From assembly GCA_016783965.1 (NCBI GenBank), contig JADHVO010000004.1, positions 124,001 to 188,000 of the forward strand: a DNA stretch of 64,000 bases. Reading direction: 5' to 3'. This DNA is from Alphaproteobacteria bacterium. GTDB taxonomy: Bacteria; Pseudomonadota; Alphaproteobacteria; Micropepsales; Micropepsaceae. Of the stretch, positions 43,078-52,243 are shown piece after piece (within the stretch, counting starts at the first letter, position 1; each line of letters starts with the position of its first letter). Below the pieces are notes generated by a model. That model ran no database searches. It was not told the origin of the DNA and saw only the letters and a list, made by a program, of their open reading frames with translations. The translations under genes and the position numbers were made by a program.

Positions 43078-43211
43078 GAGTCTGCGCACGCGATGCGTGG
43101 GACAGACTCCCTCATGCACAGCTTCGCCGGTGCGTCGTTCTGACTCGCAAACCGAGTCTTCCACCGAAAGGCAAATCACCCACAGCGCGCACGCAAATCG
43201 CCAACAGAGTC
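43078..43211. promoter_or_regulatory. cluster of five GANTC (CcrM methylation) sites
   Basis: GANTC occurs at 43078, 43105, 43142, 43154 and 43207 in the 250-bp gap upstream of ybjN-proC. No gene or RNA is recognised in the gap. The spacing suggests a promoter whose activity could depend on cell-cycle DNA methylation; this is inference. Confidence 0.4.
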
Positions 43212-43248
43212 GTGCGCGAGCTCACAACAAAGTGCGACGCGCAGACGC

Positions 43249-43512
43249 TTAAGTGGTTGATGGCGGATTCAATTTCGCCTCGAGGGCGGCGATGCGAACG
43301 GCGAGTGCGTCGTTCTCGGTGCGCGCCTTGGCGGCCATCGCCTTGACGGCCTCGAACTCCTCGCGCGGGACGAAATCCATGTCCGCGACCATGCGTTCGA
43401 GGCGCTGGCGCACGAAGGTGTCGATCTCGTCACGCACCGATTTGGCGGCACCGGCCGCATCGGTGAAGATTCGAGCCATGCCGTCGAGGAACGGGTTGTC
43501 GGTCTGGGCCAT
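43249..43512 (-). CDS. ubiK: UbiK/BMFP family accessory factor
   Basis: An 87-residue protein. The N-terminal half is amphipathic (FLDGMARIFTDAAGAAKSVRDEID) and the C-terminal half is a coiled coil, DFVPREEFEAVKAMAAKARTENDALAVRIAALEAKL. This is the typical membrane-fusogenic BMFP/UbiK layout. UbiK supports the ubiquinone biosynthesis complex. It is divergent from lgt. Confidence 0.85.
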   Translation of the reverse strand: MAQTDNPFLDGMARIFTDAAGAAKSVRDEIDTFVRQRLERMVADMDFVPREEFEAVKAMAAKARTENDALAVRIAALEAKLNPPSTT

Positions 43513-43608
43513 GGGCGCCTCCTGTTGACACTTATATGGCGGTCGCGGGCGGCGGCGACAAGCAGGACCGCTTGACACGAAAGGCCGAAACAGACGTTGG
43601 TTCCGCCC

Positions 43609-44505
43609 ATGCCGTACGGCCTCCTGCCCTATCCGAAGATCGACCCGACCCTGTTCAGCATCGGGCCGCTGGCGATCCGCTGGTATGCGCTGAGCTATAT
43701 CGCGGGCTTGCTGGCCGGGTGGTGGCTGGCGGCGCGGATGACGCGCGAAAAGGCGCTGTGGCGCAACCCGACCTTCGCCAACAAGCCGCCGATGAACGCC
43801 GAGCAGGTCGGCGACCTGGTGGTGTGGGCGACGGTCGGCGTGATCGCGGGCGGGCGGCTGGGCTGGATCCTGTTCTATGGCATCGCGCTGTGCCTGGTGT
43901 CGCCGCAGACGGCGATGTGCCATGTCGGCGACGGCGTGCTACCGGGCGCCTTCGTCACCAATCCGATGCACCTGATCACCACCTGGGAAGGCGGCATGTC
44001 TTTCCATGGCGGGCTCGCGGGCGTCGCGCTGGCGCTCTGGCTGTTCTGCCGCCGCAACAAACTGCCGCTGCTGTCGGTGGCGGACATGATCGCGGTGGTC
44101 GCGCCGGTGGGATTGTTCTTCGGGCGGCTCGCGAACTTCATCAACGGCGAATTGTGGGGAAAGCCGACGGACGTGCCGTGGGCGATGATCTTCCCGCGCG
44201 CCCCCGACCACATACCGACGCCCCGTCATCCGAGCCAGCTTTACGAAGCGGCGCTGGAAGGGGTCGTGCTGTTCCTTTTGCTCCAGATCGGGTTGCGCTA
44301 CTTCAAGCTGCATGAGCGGCCCGGACTGCTGACGGGGCTGTTCTTCCTGGGCTATGGCGTGTTCCGGTTCTTCGTCGAGTTCTTCCGCGAGCCGGACGGG
44401 CCGTTCCTCGGCTGGTTCTCCATGGGCATGGCGCTGTCGATCCCGTTGTGGCTGGCGGCGGCGGCGTTCCTGTGGGTGTCGCTCAAGCCCCGCGGACGCG
44501 GATGA
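43609..44505 (+). CDS. lgt: prolipoprotein diacylglyceryl transferase
   Basis: A 298-residue inner-membrane enzyme with seven membrane segments that attaches diacylglycerol to the lipobox Cys of prolipoproteins. The Lgt signature GRLANFINGELWGKPTDVPWAMIFP is complete. The essential His is in GGMSFHGGLAG, and HPSQLYEA follows. Its stop overlaps the MidA-type gene (ATGA), so translation is coupled through lgt-midA-pgeF. Confidence 0.96.
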   Translation: MPYGLLPYPKIDPTLFSIGPLAIRWYALSYIAGLLAGWWLAARMTREKALWRNPTFANKPPMNAEQVGDLVVWATVGVIAGGRLGWILFYGIALCLVSPQTAMCHVGDGVLPGAFVTNPMHLITTWEGGMSFHGGLAGVALALWLFCRRNKLPLLSVADMIAVVAPVGLFFGRLANFINGELWGKPTDVPWAMIFPRAPDHIPTPRHPSQLYEAALEGVVLFLLLQIGLRYFKLHERPGLLTGLFFLGYGVFRFFVEFFREPDGPFLGWFSMGMALSIPLWLAAAAFLWVSLKPRGRG

Positions 44506-45590
44506 ACGCGCTTCAGCAGCGTATCGCGGCGCTGATCGCGGCCCAGGGGCCGATGCCGATCGCCGAATACATGACACTGGCGCTGCACGATCCGAGCGGC
44601 GGCTATTACGCAACGCACGATCCGCTGGGCGCCGCCGGTGACTTCATCACCGCGCCCGAAGTCAGCCAAATGTTCGGCGAGCTGATCGGGCTGTGGATGG
44701 CGCAGACCTGGATGGACCAGGGATCGCCGGCACGCCCGACACTCGTCGAACTGGGACCGGGTCGCGGGACGCTGATGCACGATGCGTTGCGCGCATTGAA
44801 ACTGGTGCCCGCGTTCCGTTCGCAGGTGCAGGTGGTTCTGGTCGAGAACAGCGCGGTACTGGAAGGCGCGCAGAAGAGGACGTTGAGCGCCCTGGATGTG
44901 CCGATCCGTTCCGTCACCGGTTTCGCCGATGTGAAGACCGAGGGGCCGATGTACCTCGTCGCGAACGAGTTCTTCGACGTCTTGCCGATCCGGCAATACG
45001 TCAAGAAGGGCGGGGGCTGGTTCGAACGGATGGTCGGCACGAATGCCGACGGCACGCTCCGCTTCGTGCTGTCGCCCGTACCATTGCCCGCGCCACCGCC
45101 CAACCGCGACGGCGCGCCGGAGGGCGGCGTCTATGAGCAGTGCTCGGCCGGCGAAGCGCTGGCGGACGAGATTGCGCATCGGATCGCGGCGCACGGAGGG
45201 GCGGCCCTGATCATCGACTACGGCTACGACACGCCGGGCTTTGGCGAGACGTTGCAGGCAATGAAGCGGCATGGTCCTGCGGAAGTGCTGAGCAACCCCG
45301 GCGAGAATGATCTGACGGCGCACGTCGACTTCTGCGCACTAGGCGATGCGGCGGTGCGCGGCGGGGCATCGGTTTGCGGACCGATGCCGCAAGGTGCATG
45401 GCTGAAGAGCCTTGGCATCGAGCAGCGGGCCGAGGCACTGTCGGCGCACGCACGGTCGGGCGCGCTGCTACTCGATGCCGATCGGATCTGGCGCGGCGTG
45501 GAGCGGCTGATCGCAGACGATCAGATGGGCGAGCTGTTCAAAGCCATCGCCATCGTGCCAAAGAACGCGCCGACACCACCGGGGTTCTGA
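44502..45590 (+). CDS. MidA/NDUFAF7-type SAM-dependent methyltransferase
   Basis: A 362-residue protein. It has the MidA N-terminus MTLALHDPSGGYYATHDPLGAAGDFITAPEVSQMFGE, the SAM loop LVELGPGRGTLMHDAL and ANEFFDVLPIRQY. The mitochondrial homologue methylates an arginine of NDUFS2 in complex I assembly; the bacterial role is assumed similar. It is coupled to lgt upstream and pgeF downstream. Confidence 0.92.
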   Translation: MNALQQRIAALIAAQGPMPIAEYMTLALHDPSGGYYATHDPLGAAGDFITAPEVSQMFGELIGLWMAQTWMDQGSPARPTLVELGPGRGTLMHDALRALKLVPAFRSQVQVVLVENSAVLEGAQKRTLSALDVPIRSVTGFADVKTEGPMYLVANEFFDVLPIRQYVKKGGGWFERMVGTNADGTLRFVLSPVPLPAPPPNRDGAPEGGVYEQCSAGEALADEIAHRIAAHGGAALIIDYGYDTPGFGETLQAMKRHGPAEVLSNPGENDLTAHVDFCALGDAAVRGGASVCGPMPQGAWLKSLGIEQRAEALSAHARSGALLLDADRIWRGVERLIADDQMGELFKAIAIVPKNAPTPPGF

Positions 45591-46348
45591 TGCTGAGTTT
45601 GCTTGCGAAACACCTGGACCTGCCCCGCATCGCGCACGGGTTCTTCGGGCGCACCGGCGGCGTGTCGGACGGCATTTACGCGTCGCTGAATTGTGGGCCG
45701 GGATCTGGCGACGGCCAGGACCATGTCGCGGAGAACCGGCGGCGCGTGCGCGAAGCCTTAGGCGCAGACGGGCTGAACACGCTCTATCAGGTGCACAGTC
45801 CGAACGTTGCGATCGTGACCGGTCCGTGGGACGGCGCACCGCCGCAGGCAGATGCGATGGTGACTGCGGTGCCGGGACTCGCGATCGGCATCCTCACCGC
45901 CGATTGTGCGCCGGTGCTTCTTGCCGACGCGGACGCGCGGGTCGTCGGCGCGGCGCATGCCGGATGGAAAGGCGCTATCGGCGGCGTGATCGAGAATACG
46001 CTGACCAGGATGGAAAGCCTGGGCGCCCGGCGCGGCCGCGTCGCAGCGGCCATCGGGCCTTGCATCAGCCAGGACAATTACGAAGTGGGGCCTGAGTTCA
46101 TCGTGCGATTCGTGACGGACGATCCGGCCAATGCCCGGTTCTTTGCTCCCGGCGCTCGTGCGGATCATCACATGTTCGACCTGGAAGGGTATGTCGTGGA
46201 CCGTCTCCGTGCCGCCTCTGTGGACAGAATCGAGACGCTGGGCGCCTGCACCTATGCGCGCGATGCCGATTTTTTCAGCTTTCGGCGCACAACCCACCGT
46301 GGCGAAAAGGACTACGGGCGCCAGATTTCCACCATCGTGCTGCGTTGA
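45590..46348 (+). CDS. pgeF: peptidoglycan editing factor / multicopper polyphenol oxidase (YfiH/PgeF)
   Basis: A 252-residue laccase-domain protein. Zinc and catalytic residues appear in YQVHSPNV (His), [10 protein letters not shown] (Cys) and [13 protein letters not shown] (His), with [13 protein letters not shown] and the C-terminal FFSFRR. The family removes misincorporated serine-containing precursors from peptidoglycan; purine nucleoside activity is also known. Its start shares one base with the upstream stop (TGATG). Confidence 0.93.
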   Translation: MLSLLAKHLDLPRIAHGFFGRTGGVSDGIYASLNCGPGSGDGQDHVAENRRRVREALGADGLNTLYQVHSPNVAIVTGPWDGAPPQADAMVTAVPGLAIGILTADCAPVLLADADARVVGAAHAGWKGAIGGVIENTLTRMESLGARRGRVAAAIGPCISQDNYEVGPEFIVRFVTDDPANARFFAPGARADHHMFDLEGYVVDRLRAASVDRIETLGACTYARDADFFSFRRTTHRGEKDYGRQISTIVLR

Positions 46349-46442
46349 CGCTTTGCGCGCTGCGGGCGTGCTTGCTACACAGCCCGTCATCAAACCATCG
46401 CAAACAGGGCAGCCCACCATGACCGACGGCGGACAGCGCGGA

Positions 46443-47378
46443 ATGAAGCTGCTTGCGGGCAATTCGAACCGCGAATTGTCGGAAGCGATCGCCTTATACC
46501 TGAAGGCGCCTTTCGCAAGGGCCGTGGTCCGGCGCTTCGCGGACATGGAAGTGTTCGTGGAGATCCAGGAGAACGTGCGCGGCGAGGACGTGTTCGTCAT
46601 CCAGTCGACGAGCTTCCCGGCGAACGACAACCTGATGGAACTCTTGATCGTGATTGACGCGCTGCGCCGGGCGTCGGCGCGCCGCATCACGGCGGTGATC
46701 CCGTATTTCGGCTACGCGCGGCAGGACCGGAAGGTCGGTCCGCGCACGCCGATCTCGGCCAAGCTGGTGGCGAACCTGATCACCGAGGCCGGCGCCCACC
46801 GCGTGCTGACCGTCGACCTGCACGCCGGGCAGATCCAGGGCTTCTTCGACATCCCGACCGACAACCTCTACGCCATGCCGGTGATGGTGAAGGACATCGA
46901 GGACTATCTGGGCATCGGCAACCACCTGATGGTGGTGTCGCCCGACGTGGGCGGCGTGGTGCGCGCCCGCGCGCTGGCCAAGCGCATCGGCGCCGACCTC
47001 GCCATCGTGGACAAGCGGCGCGAGCGGGCCGGCGAGTCGGAGGTGATGAACATCATCGGCGACGTGCGCGGGCGCAGCTGCATCCTGGTCGACGATATCG
47101 TCGATTCCGGCGGCACGATCTGCAACGCGGCCGAGGCGCTGCTCAACAACGGCGCCAAGGACGTCTGCGCCTATGCGACCCATGGCGTGCTGTCGGGCGG
47201 CGCGGTGGCGCGCATCGCGGGATCGAAGCTCAAGTCGATGGTGGTGACGGATTCGATCGCCGCCACGGCCGACCAGCGCAAATGCCCGAACATCCGCCGC
47301 ATCTCGATCGCGCCCCTGCTCGGTGAAGCGATCCGGCGCATCAACCACGAAGAAAGCGTGTCGAGCCTGTTCGACTAG
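46443..47378 (+). CDS. prs: ribose-phosphate pyrophosphokinase
   Basis: A 311-residue enzyme making PRPP from ribose-5-phosphate and ATP. It begins MKLLAGNSN, with [24 protein letters not shown], the PRPP-binding loop [17 protein letters not shown] and the flexible RRERAGESE. An in-frame ATG at 46419 would add eight residues; the family length favours 46443. The next housekeeping block, rplY-pth-ychF, follows after a 4-kb insertion of accessory genes. Confidence 0.96.
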   Translation: MKLLAGNSNRELSEAIALYLKAPFARAVVRRFADMEVFVEIQENVRGEDVFVIQSTSFPANDNLMELLIVIDALRRASARRITAVIPYFGYARQDRKVGPRTPISAKLVANLITEAGAHRVLTVDLHAGQIQGFFDIPTDNLYAMPVMVKDIEDYLGIGNHLMVVSPDVGGVVRARALAKRIGADLAIVDKRRERAGESEVMNIIGDVRGRSCILVDDIVDSGGTICNAAEALLNNGAKDVCAYATHGVLSGGAVARIAGSKLKSMVVTDSIAATADQRKCPNIRRISIAPLLGEAIRRINHEESVSSLFD

Positions 47379-47513
47379 GCGACAGGCGAAACCGCCAGAT
47401 TTGCCAACCGCCGCTGCGGCAATCCTGAACTTCGAGGCGCACTTCCCGCTAGCGGCGGCCCTGCCCCGCCCGCTAGGCTTCCCCCACAGCTAATAACAAC
47501 ACGGGAGGTTCAC

Positions 47514-48599
47514 ATGCATGTCGGTATGGGCGTGATCTTTCAGGCGACGGACCCCAAGCGCACCGATCGCGACGTCTACAAGGCGGAGCTGGCGCTGGGC
47601 GATCTGGCGGAGCCGCTGGGCTTCGACTCCATCTGGGGCGTCGAGCATCACTTCACCGACTACACGATGTGCCCGGACGTGTTGCAGTACCTGTCGTACT
47701 ACGCCGGCCGCACGAAGCACGTGAAGCTGGGCTCGATGGTGGTGGTGCTGCCGTGGCACGACCCGATGCGGGTCGCGGAGCAGATCGCAGTGCTCGATCA
47801 CCAATCGGACGGGCGCTTCATCTTCGGCATGGGGCGTGGCCTCGGGCGCGTGGAGTTCGACGGCTTCGGCGTGGACCAGAACACGGCGCGCGAGCGTTTC
47901 GTCGAGTCGGCGCAGATGCTGCTGGAAGGGCTCGAGCGCGGCTGGTGCGAATTCGACGGCAAGTTCATCAAGCAGGCGAAGCGCGACATCCGCCCGCGGC
48001 CGTTCAAGACCTTCAAGGGCCGCACCTATGCGGCGGCGGTGTCGCCGGAATCGTCGGAGATCATGGCGAAGCTCGGCATCGGGCTCCTGATCATCCCGCA
48101 GAAGCCGTGGGACGCGGTGTTCACCGAGATGGCGAACTACCGCAATATCTACCGGCAGGTGAACAAGGCGGATGCGCCGGCGCCAATCCTGGCGGGCTGG
48201 GTGTTCTGCGACCGCGACGCCAAGAAGGCGGAAGCCATGGCGCGGGAGTACATCGGCGGCTACTGGCAGACGGTGCTCAAGCACTACGAGCTGGCGGGCG
48301 ATCATCTGACGAAGACCAAGGGCTACGAAAGCTACGGCGCCATGCAGCAGATGGTGCGCGGCGGCGGCGCGGACGCGATGATCGACTTCTTCCTCAGCCT
48401 GCAAATCTGGGGCACGCCCGACCAGTGCCATGAGCGGATCGTGGACTTCACGCAGAAGCTCGGCGCGGAGACGTTCACCGGCGTGTTCTCCTATGCCGGC
48501 ATGCCGTACGCCATGGCGGAGGAGAACCTGCGGCTGTTCGCCTCCGACGTGCTGCCGCGGCTGAAGGCGCACCAGCGCGTGAAGGCGGCGGCGGAGTAG
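47514..48599 (+). CDS. LLM-class (luciferase-like) flavin-dependent oxidoreductase
   Basis: A 361-residue bacterial-luciferase-like TIM barrel. Landmarks are FDSIWGVEHHFTDYTMCPDVLQYLSYYAGRTKHVKLGSMVVVLPWHDPMRVAEQIAVLDHQSDGRFIFGMGRG and IWGTPDQCHERI. It uses FMNH2 or F420H2; the substrate is unknown. A GGGAGG site precedes the ATG. It is followed at 2 bp by two YjbR genes. Confidence 0.9.
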   Translation: MHVGMGVIFQATDPKRTDRDVYKAELALGDLAEPLGFDSIWGVEHHFTDYTMCPDVLQYLSYYAGRTKHVKLGSMVVVLPWHDPMRVAEQIAVLDHQSDGRFIFGMGRGLGRVEFDGFGVDQNTARERFVESAQMLLEGLERGWCEFDGKFIKQAKRDIRPRPFKTFKGRTYAAAVSPESSEIMAKLGIGLLIIPQKPWDAVFTEMANYRNIYRQVNKADAPAPILAGWVFCDRDAKKAEAMAREYIGGYWQTVLKHYELAGDHLTKTKGYESYGAMQQMVRGGGADAMIDFFLSLQIWGTPDQCHERIVDFTQKLGAETFTGVFSYAGMPYAMAEENLRLFASDVLPRLKAHQRVKAAAE

Positions 48600-48601
48600 C
48601 C

Positions 48602-48955
48602 GTGGCCACCAAAGCCGACGTGAAGAGGATCGCGCTGGCGCTGGAGGGCGTCAGCGAGGTCGATCATTTCGGGCGGCCCAGCTATCGCACCAAGAAACGC
48701 ATCTTCGCGGTGATGCGGCCCGACGGGCTGTTCGTCCACCTGCCGGAGGAGCGCAAGGAATTCCTGTTCGCAGCCGACCCCAGGACGTTCGTGAAGTTCA
48801 TGTGGGGCACACGCTCGAACGTGATCGTGCAGATCGAGAAGATCGGCAGGCCGGAGCTGGAACGGCTGCTTCACGAGGCCTGGGAGTTCAGCAAACCGGC
48901 ACTTCCCAAGGCGAAGGCCGCGAAGAAGAAGGCCACCGCAAGGAAGCGTCCATGA
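48602..48955 (+). CDS. MmcQ/YjbR family protein, copy 1
   Basis: A 117-residue protein with a GTG start. The YjbR fold shows IALALEGVSEVDHFGRPSYRTKKRIFAVM and FVHLPEERKEFL, with a Lys/Ala-rich tail (KAKAAKKKATARKR) that may bind nucleic acid. The stop overlaps the start of a second YjbR gene (ATGA). Function unknown. Confidence 0.85.
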   Translation: MATKADVKRIALALEGVSEVDHFGRPSYRTKKRIFAVMRPDGLFVHLPEERKEFLFAADPRTFVKFMWGTRSNVIVQIEKIGRPELERLLHEAWEFSKPALPKAKAAKKKATARKRP

Positions 48956-49311
48956 GCACTTGCGCCGACCTGCGCAAATTCGCGATGGCGCTGGAGGGCG
49001 TGGCCGAGAAGCCGCACTTCGGCATGCCGTCGTTCCGTACGAACGGCAAGATGTTCGCCGAATCGATCCCTGACAACAATGAGGCGATCCTCAAGCTATC
49101 GAAGATGCACCAGGAAATCCTGTTCGAGACACGGCCGCAGACGTTCAAGCCGGCGATCTGGGGTGCAATCCGATGGGCGCGCCTCGCGTTGGACGGTGTC
49201 GCGGCCAACGAGCTCAAGGATCTGGTACGCGAGGCCTATGACGAAGTCGCGGCGAAGAAGCGGTCAGCGAAGCAATCCCCCGCGCCAAAGCGGAAGCGGG
49301 CGCGAGCCTAG
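48952..49311 (+). CDS. MmcQ/YjbR family protein, copy 2
   Basis: A 119-residue paralogue of the previous gene: FAMALEGVAEKPHFGMPSFRTNGKMFAE, ILFETRPQTFKPAIWGAIRWARLALDGV, and the same basic tail (KRSAKQSPAPKRKR). It probably arose by tandem duplication, with divergence in the core. Its 3' end overlaps the convergent racemase-like gene by 48 bp. Confidence 0.85.
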   Translation: MSTCADLRKFAMALEGVAEKPHFGMPSFRTNGKMFAESIPDNNEAILKLSKMHQEILFETRPQTFKPAIWGAIRWARLALDGVAANELKDLVREAYDEVAAKKRSAKQSPAPKRKRARA

Positions 49312-49992
49312 GGCGACGTCGACCGCGGCGCGGGCGAGCAGGCGCGTCGAGTCGAGCGGGGGTAGCGGCGAGTTATGCTCGTTCAGGAGCATGGGCAATT
49401 CGGTGCAGCCGAGCACGACGGCGTCGCAGCCCTGTGCCTTCAGTCCTTCGACAGCCTGCGCAAGCCGGCGGCGCGCCGCGTCGGTGACTTTGCCGCGCAC
49501 CAGCTCGTCGAAGATCATCGCCTGGATGGCGGCCTTGTCGTCCTCCGGCGGCGTCGTGAACTGGATGCCGCGGCGCGTGAAGGCGCCGGGGTAGACCGGA
49601 CCTTCCATCGTCCAGCGCGTACCGGTAATGCCGATCTTCCTGAAGCCGCGGCCGGCGGCCTGTTCGGCGACGATCTCCGCGATGTGCAGGCCGGGCAGCG
49701 GCAGCGGTTCGGTCATCGCCTCGAACGCGAGGTGGGCGGTGTTGTCGGGACAGATCCAGAAGGCGGCGCCGGCGTCCTTCAGGCGCGCCGCCTGGCGGGC
49801 AAACAGCGTGACGATCGGCGGGTAGTTGCGCATCGCCCAATCGTCGAGCACCGGGCCCATCGGCTCAATGTCCAGGACGATGTCGGGATGGATGTGCGGG
49901 CCGAGGCGATTTTCGCCCTCGTGGATGCATTCGAGGAAGCAGAGGGCCGCACCCTCGCCCGAATGCGCCAGGATGCCGATGCGGTTCTTCAT
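49264..49992 (-). CDS. aspartate/glutamate racemase family protein with altered first Cys motif
   Basis: A 242-residue protein of the Asp/Glu racemase fold. The second catalytic segment is normal (AVVLGCTELPMLL), but the first, usually CNTAH, reads CPDNTAH, so the catalytic Cys position is Asp. Single-Cys members such as E. coli YgeA exist and are direction-biased. It may therefore be a racemase with restricted specificity or an isomerase/decarboxylase. It is convergent with YjbR copy 2. Confidence 0.8.
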   Translation of the reverse strand: MKNRIGILAHSGEGAALCFLECIHEGENRLGPHIHPDIVLDIEPMGPVLDDWAMRNYPPIVTLFARQAARLKDAGAAFWICPDNTAHLAFEAMTEPLPLPGLHIAEIVAEQAAGRGFRKIGITGTRWTMEGPVYPGAFTRRGIQFTTPPEDDKAAIQAMIFDELVRGKVTDAARRRLAQAVEGLKAQGCDAVVLGCTELPMLLNEHNSPLPPLDSTRLLARAAVDVALGSRPLPLWRGGLLR

Positions 49993-50087
49993 GGCGCGAG
50001 CCTAGCGCATCCGGAGCAGAGCCGGGCTTGCGTCCTTTGCATGCCTCTTCGCGCTAGCATCGCCTTCCTGTTGCGGAGTTGGCGGCC

Positions 50088-50450
50088 GTGGAAAAGATCG
50101 CTCTCGATGACAAATTCGCGCTCTTCACCGAGCACTGGCGGCCGAAAGTGGTCGCGGCCCTGAACGGGCAGGAGGTGAAGGTCGTGAAGGTGCAGGGCGA
50201 ATTTCCCTGGCATCGGCATGCCGACGCCGAGGAAATGTTCCTGGTGTGGCGCGGGCGATTCCGCGTGGAGTACCGCGACCGTGTGGTCGAGATGGGTCCG
50301 GGCGAGATGTGCGTGGTGCCGCGCGGCATCGAGCACCGCACCGCGGCGGACGACGAAGCCGACGTGCTGATCTTCGAGCCGTCGGATGTGATCAACACGG
50401 GCGATGCGCCGGTGTCGGAATACACGGCGCCGAACAATGCCGGGATCTAG
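50088..50450 (+). CDS. cupin domain protein
   Basis: A 120-residue single cupin. Motif 1 is FPWHRHADAEEMFLVWRGRFRVEY (His, His, Glu) and motif 2 is GPGEMCVVPRGIEHRTAA (His), so the metal site is intact. Function unknown. The GTG at 50088 lies about 9 bases after GGAG; a TTG at 50079 overlaps that site. The 3' end overlaps the convergent hydrolase by 4 bp. Confidence 0.85.
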   Translation: MEKIALDDKFALFTEHWRPKVVAALNGQEVKVVKVQGEFPWHRHADAEEMFLVWRGRFRVEYRDRVVEMGPGEMCVVPRGIEHRTAADDEADVLIFEPSDVINTGDAPVSEYTAPNNAGI

Positions 50451-51301
50451 CGCGACCGTATGAACTGCAACATGTCGGCGTGAAGTGTCGTGCGCTTGCG
50501 CCACGGTTTTGCCAGCGACAGCAGGATATCCAGATGGCCGATGCCGTCGTAGAGCTTCACCTGCACATCGTTGCCGTAGCTCAACAGGCGAGTCGCGAAG
50601 CGGCGTGAATTGCCGGCGCCCACGGTCGAGTCTTTCGTCCCGTGCGCGAGCAGCATGGGCGGCGCCCTGTTGGCGGCGTATTTGATCGGCTGCGTCTCCA
50701 TGTTTCGCGCGCCGCCGAAAATGTCGATCATCGCGGCATCGTAGAGCGGCAGGAAGTCGTACGACCCGGCGATGCCGATGACCGCTCTGATCCATGATGG
50801 GCCACCGCCGACGGAGTTCAGATAGATCGGGTTCACCCCGAGCATCGCTGCGATGTAGGCGCCGGCGGAGTGGCCGCTGACTACTATGCGCGACGGGTCA
50901 CCGCCGAGCATCTCAACGGTCTCTCTGAGAAAGCGAACGACGTGCGCACCATCGTGCAGGAAGGTCGGATACTTCACGTTGGGATAGAGACCGTAATCGG
51001 CAATCGCGACAATCATCCCCTCGCTGCTGAAGACTTGGCCGAAGGCGCGATAAATGTTCTTCGACCCACTCTGCCAGCTGCCGCCGTAGAAGAAGACCAA
51101 GACGGGTGCCGACGATAACGGCCGGTCCGGGACGTAGAGGTCGAGACGATGGCGTGGCAACGGGCCGTAGGCGCGGTCGGGCAACACGCGGTAGCCGGTC
51201 CGGGGGACGACGGCGTTCACCGCCGGCACGAGGACCCGCACCCCGGCGCTGCCGGTGATGGCCAGGAAATGGGGGACGGCGCGGGAAAGGATCGACGGCA
51301 T
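50447..51301 (-). CDS. alpha/beta hydrolase (BD-FAE-like carboxylesterase)
   Basis: A 284-residue protein. The oxyanion segment is VFFYGGSWQSGSK, the nucleophile elbow VVSGHSAGAYIAAML (Ser), the acid HGTKDSTVG (Asp) and the base YDGIGHLDILLSL (His). An N-terminal hydrophobic stretch might be a signal anchor. It resembles the bacterial hormone-sensitive-lipase and BD-FAE group acting on small esters. Confidence 0.87.
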   Translation of the reverse strand: MPSILSRAVPHFLAITGSAGVRVLVPAVNAVVPRTGYRVLPDRAYGPLPRHRLDLYVPDRPLSSAPVLVFFYGGSWQSGSKNIYRAFGQVFSSEGMIVAIADYGLYPNVKYPTFLHDGAHVVRFLRETVEMLGGDPSRIVVSGHSAGAYIAAMLGVNPIYLNSVGGGPSWIRAVIGIAGSYDFLPLYDAAMIDIFGGARNMETQPIKYAANRAPPMLLAHGTKDSTVGAGNSRRFATRLLSYGNDVQVKLYDGIGHLDILLSLAKPWRKRTTLHADMLQFIRSR

Positions 51302-51518
51302 CGGCGGGACGATCCTTATACGATCCTTGCGCCGGTTTGGACGGGTCGGAACCTGTCAGCGGTGATTGAACATTTTTGCTTGTTGTTTCAATGACTTAAT
51401 AACAACAGGCCTCACGCTCCCATGGCCGGTTGCGCCCGCTCTCGCCTTCCGTTACAAGCCGCGCCTTCGCGTGTCGTCCGGCTTATCGGGCGAGGCAGAA
51501 CCAAGGGAATTCCGCACC

Positions 51519-52223
51519 ATGCCTCAGATCAACGAATTGTCGGCGCAGGCGCGCACCGGCAAGGGCAAGGGCCCGGCTTATCAGGCTCGCCTCAAGGGGT
51601 TGATCCCTGCCGTGGTGTATGGCGGCGATGCGAAGCCGGAGAACGTGACCGTCGACTACCGTGCGCTGGAGCGCCAGTACCAGACCGGCCATTTCACGAC
51701 GCAGCTGCTGATGCTGGACATCGACGGCAAGAGGACGCGCGTGATCCCGCGCGCCGTGCAGATCGACCCGGTCAGCGACCGTCCGGTGCACGTTGATTTC
51801 ATGCGGCTGGGCGAAGGCGCCAAGGTGCGCCTGGATATCCCGGTGCACTTCCGCAATCACGGTGAGTCCCCCGGCCTCAAGAAGGGCGGCGTGCTGAACA
51901 TCGTGCGGCACGAGATCGAGCTTCTCTGCCCGGCCGAAAGCATCCCTGAAGAGCTGATCGTCGACCTGACCGGCCTGGACATCCATGACTCGGTGCACAT
52001 CAGCGCGATCAAGCTGCCGGAAGGCGTGAAGCCGATCGTCCGCGAGCGCAACTTCACCATCTGCTCCATCGTGGCGCCGACCAGCGTCATCGAAGAGCAG
52101 AAGGCTGCTGCCGCCGCGGCTGCTGCCGCCGCTGCCGCGCCGGTTGCCGAGGAAGGCGCCGAGGCTGCTCCGGCTGCCGCTGCACCCGCCGCCGAAGCCG
52201 CGAAGGCGCCGGAGAAGAAGTAG
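51519..52223 (+). CDS. rplY: 50S ribosomal protein L25/general stress protein Ctc
   Basis: A 234-residue long-form L25 (Ctc). The N-terminal L25 domain contains GLIPAVVYGG and VIPRAVQIDPVSDRPVHVDFMRL. The C-terminal TL5 domain contains LNIVRHEIELLCPAESIPEELIVDLTGLDIHDSVHISAIKLPEG. An Ala/Glu-rich tail follows. It binds 5S rRNA. The ATG at 51519 fits the family. Heptad hairpin 2 lies between it and pth. Confidence 0.95.
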   Translation: MPQINELSAQARTGKGKGPAYQARLKGLIPAVVYGGDAKPENVTVDYRALERQYQTGHFTTQLLMLDIDGKRTRVIPRAVQIDPVSDRPVHVDFMRLGEGAKVRLDIPVHFRNHGESPGLKKGGVLNIVRHEIELLCPAESIPEELIVDLTGLDIHDSVHISAIKLPEGVKPIVRERNFTICSIVAPTSVIEEQKAAAAAAAAAAAAPVAEEGAEAAPAAAAPAAEAAKAPEKK

Positions 52224-52243
52224 CCTTCCGCCGCCGCGGAAGG

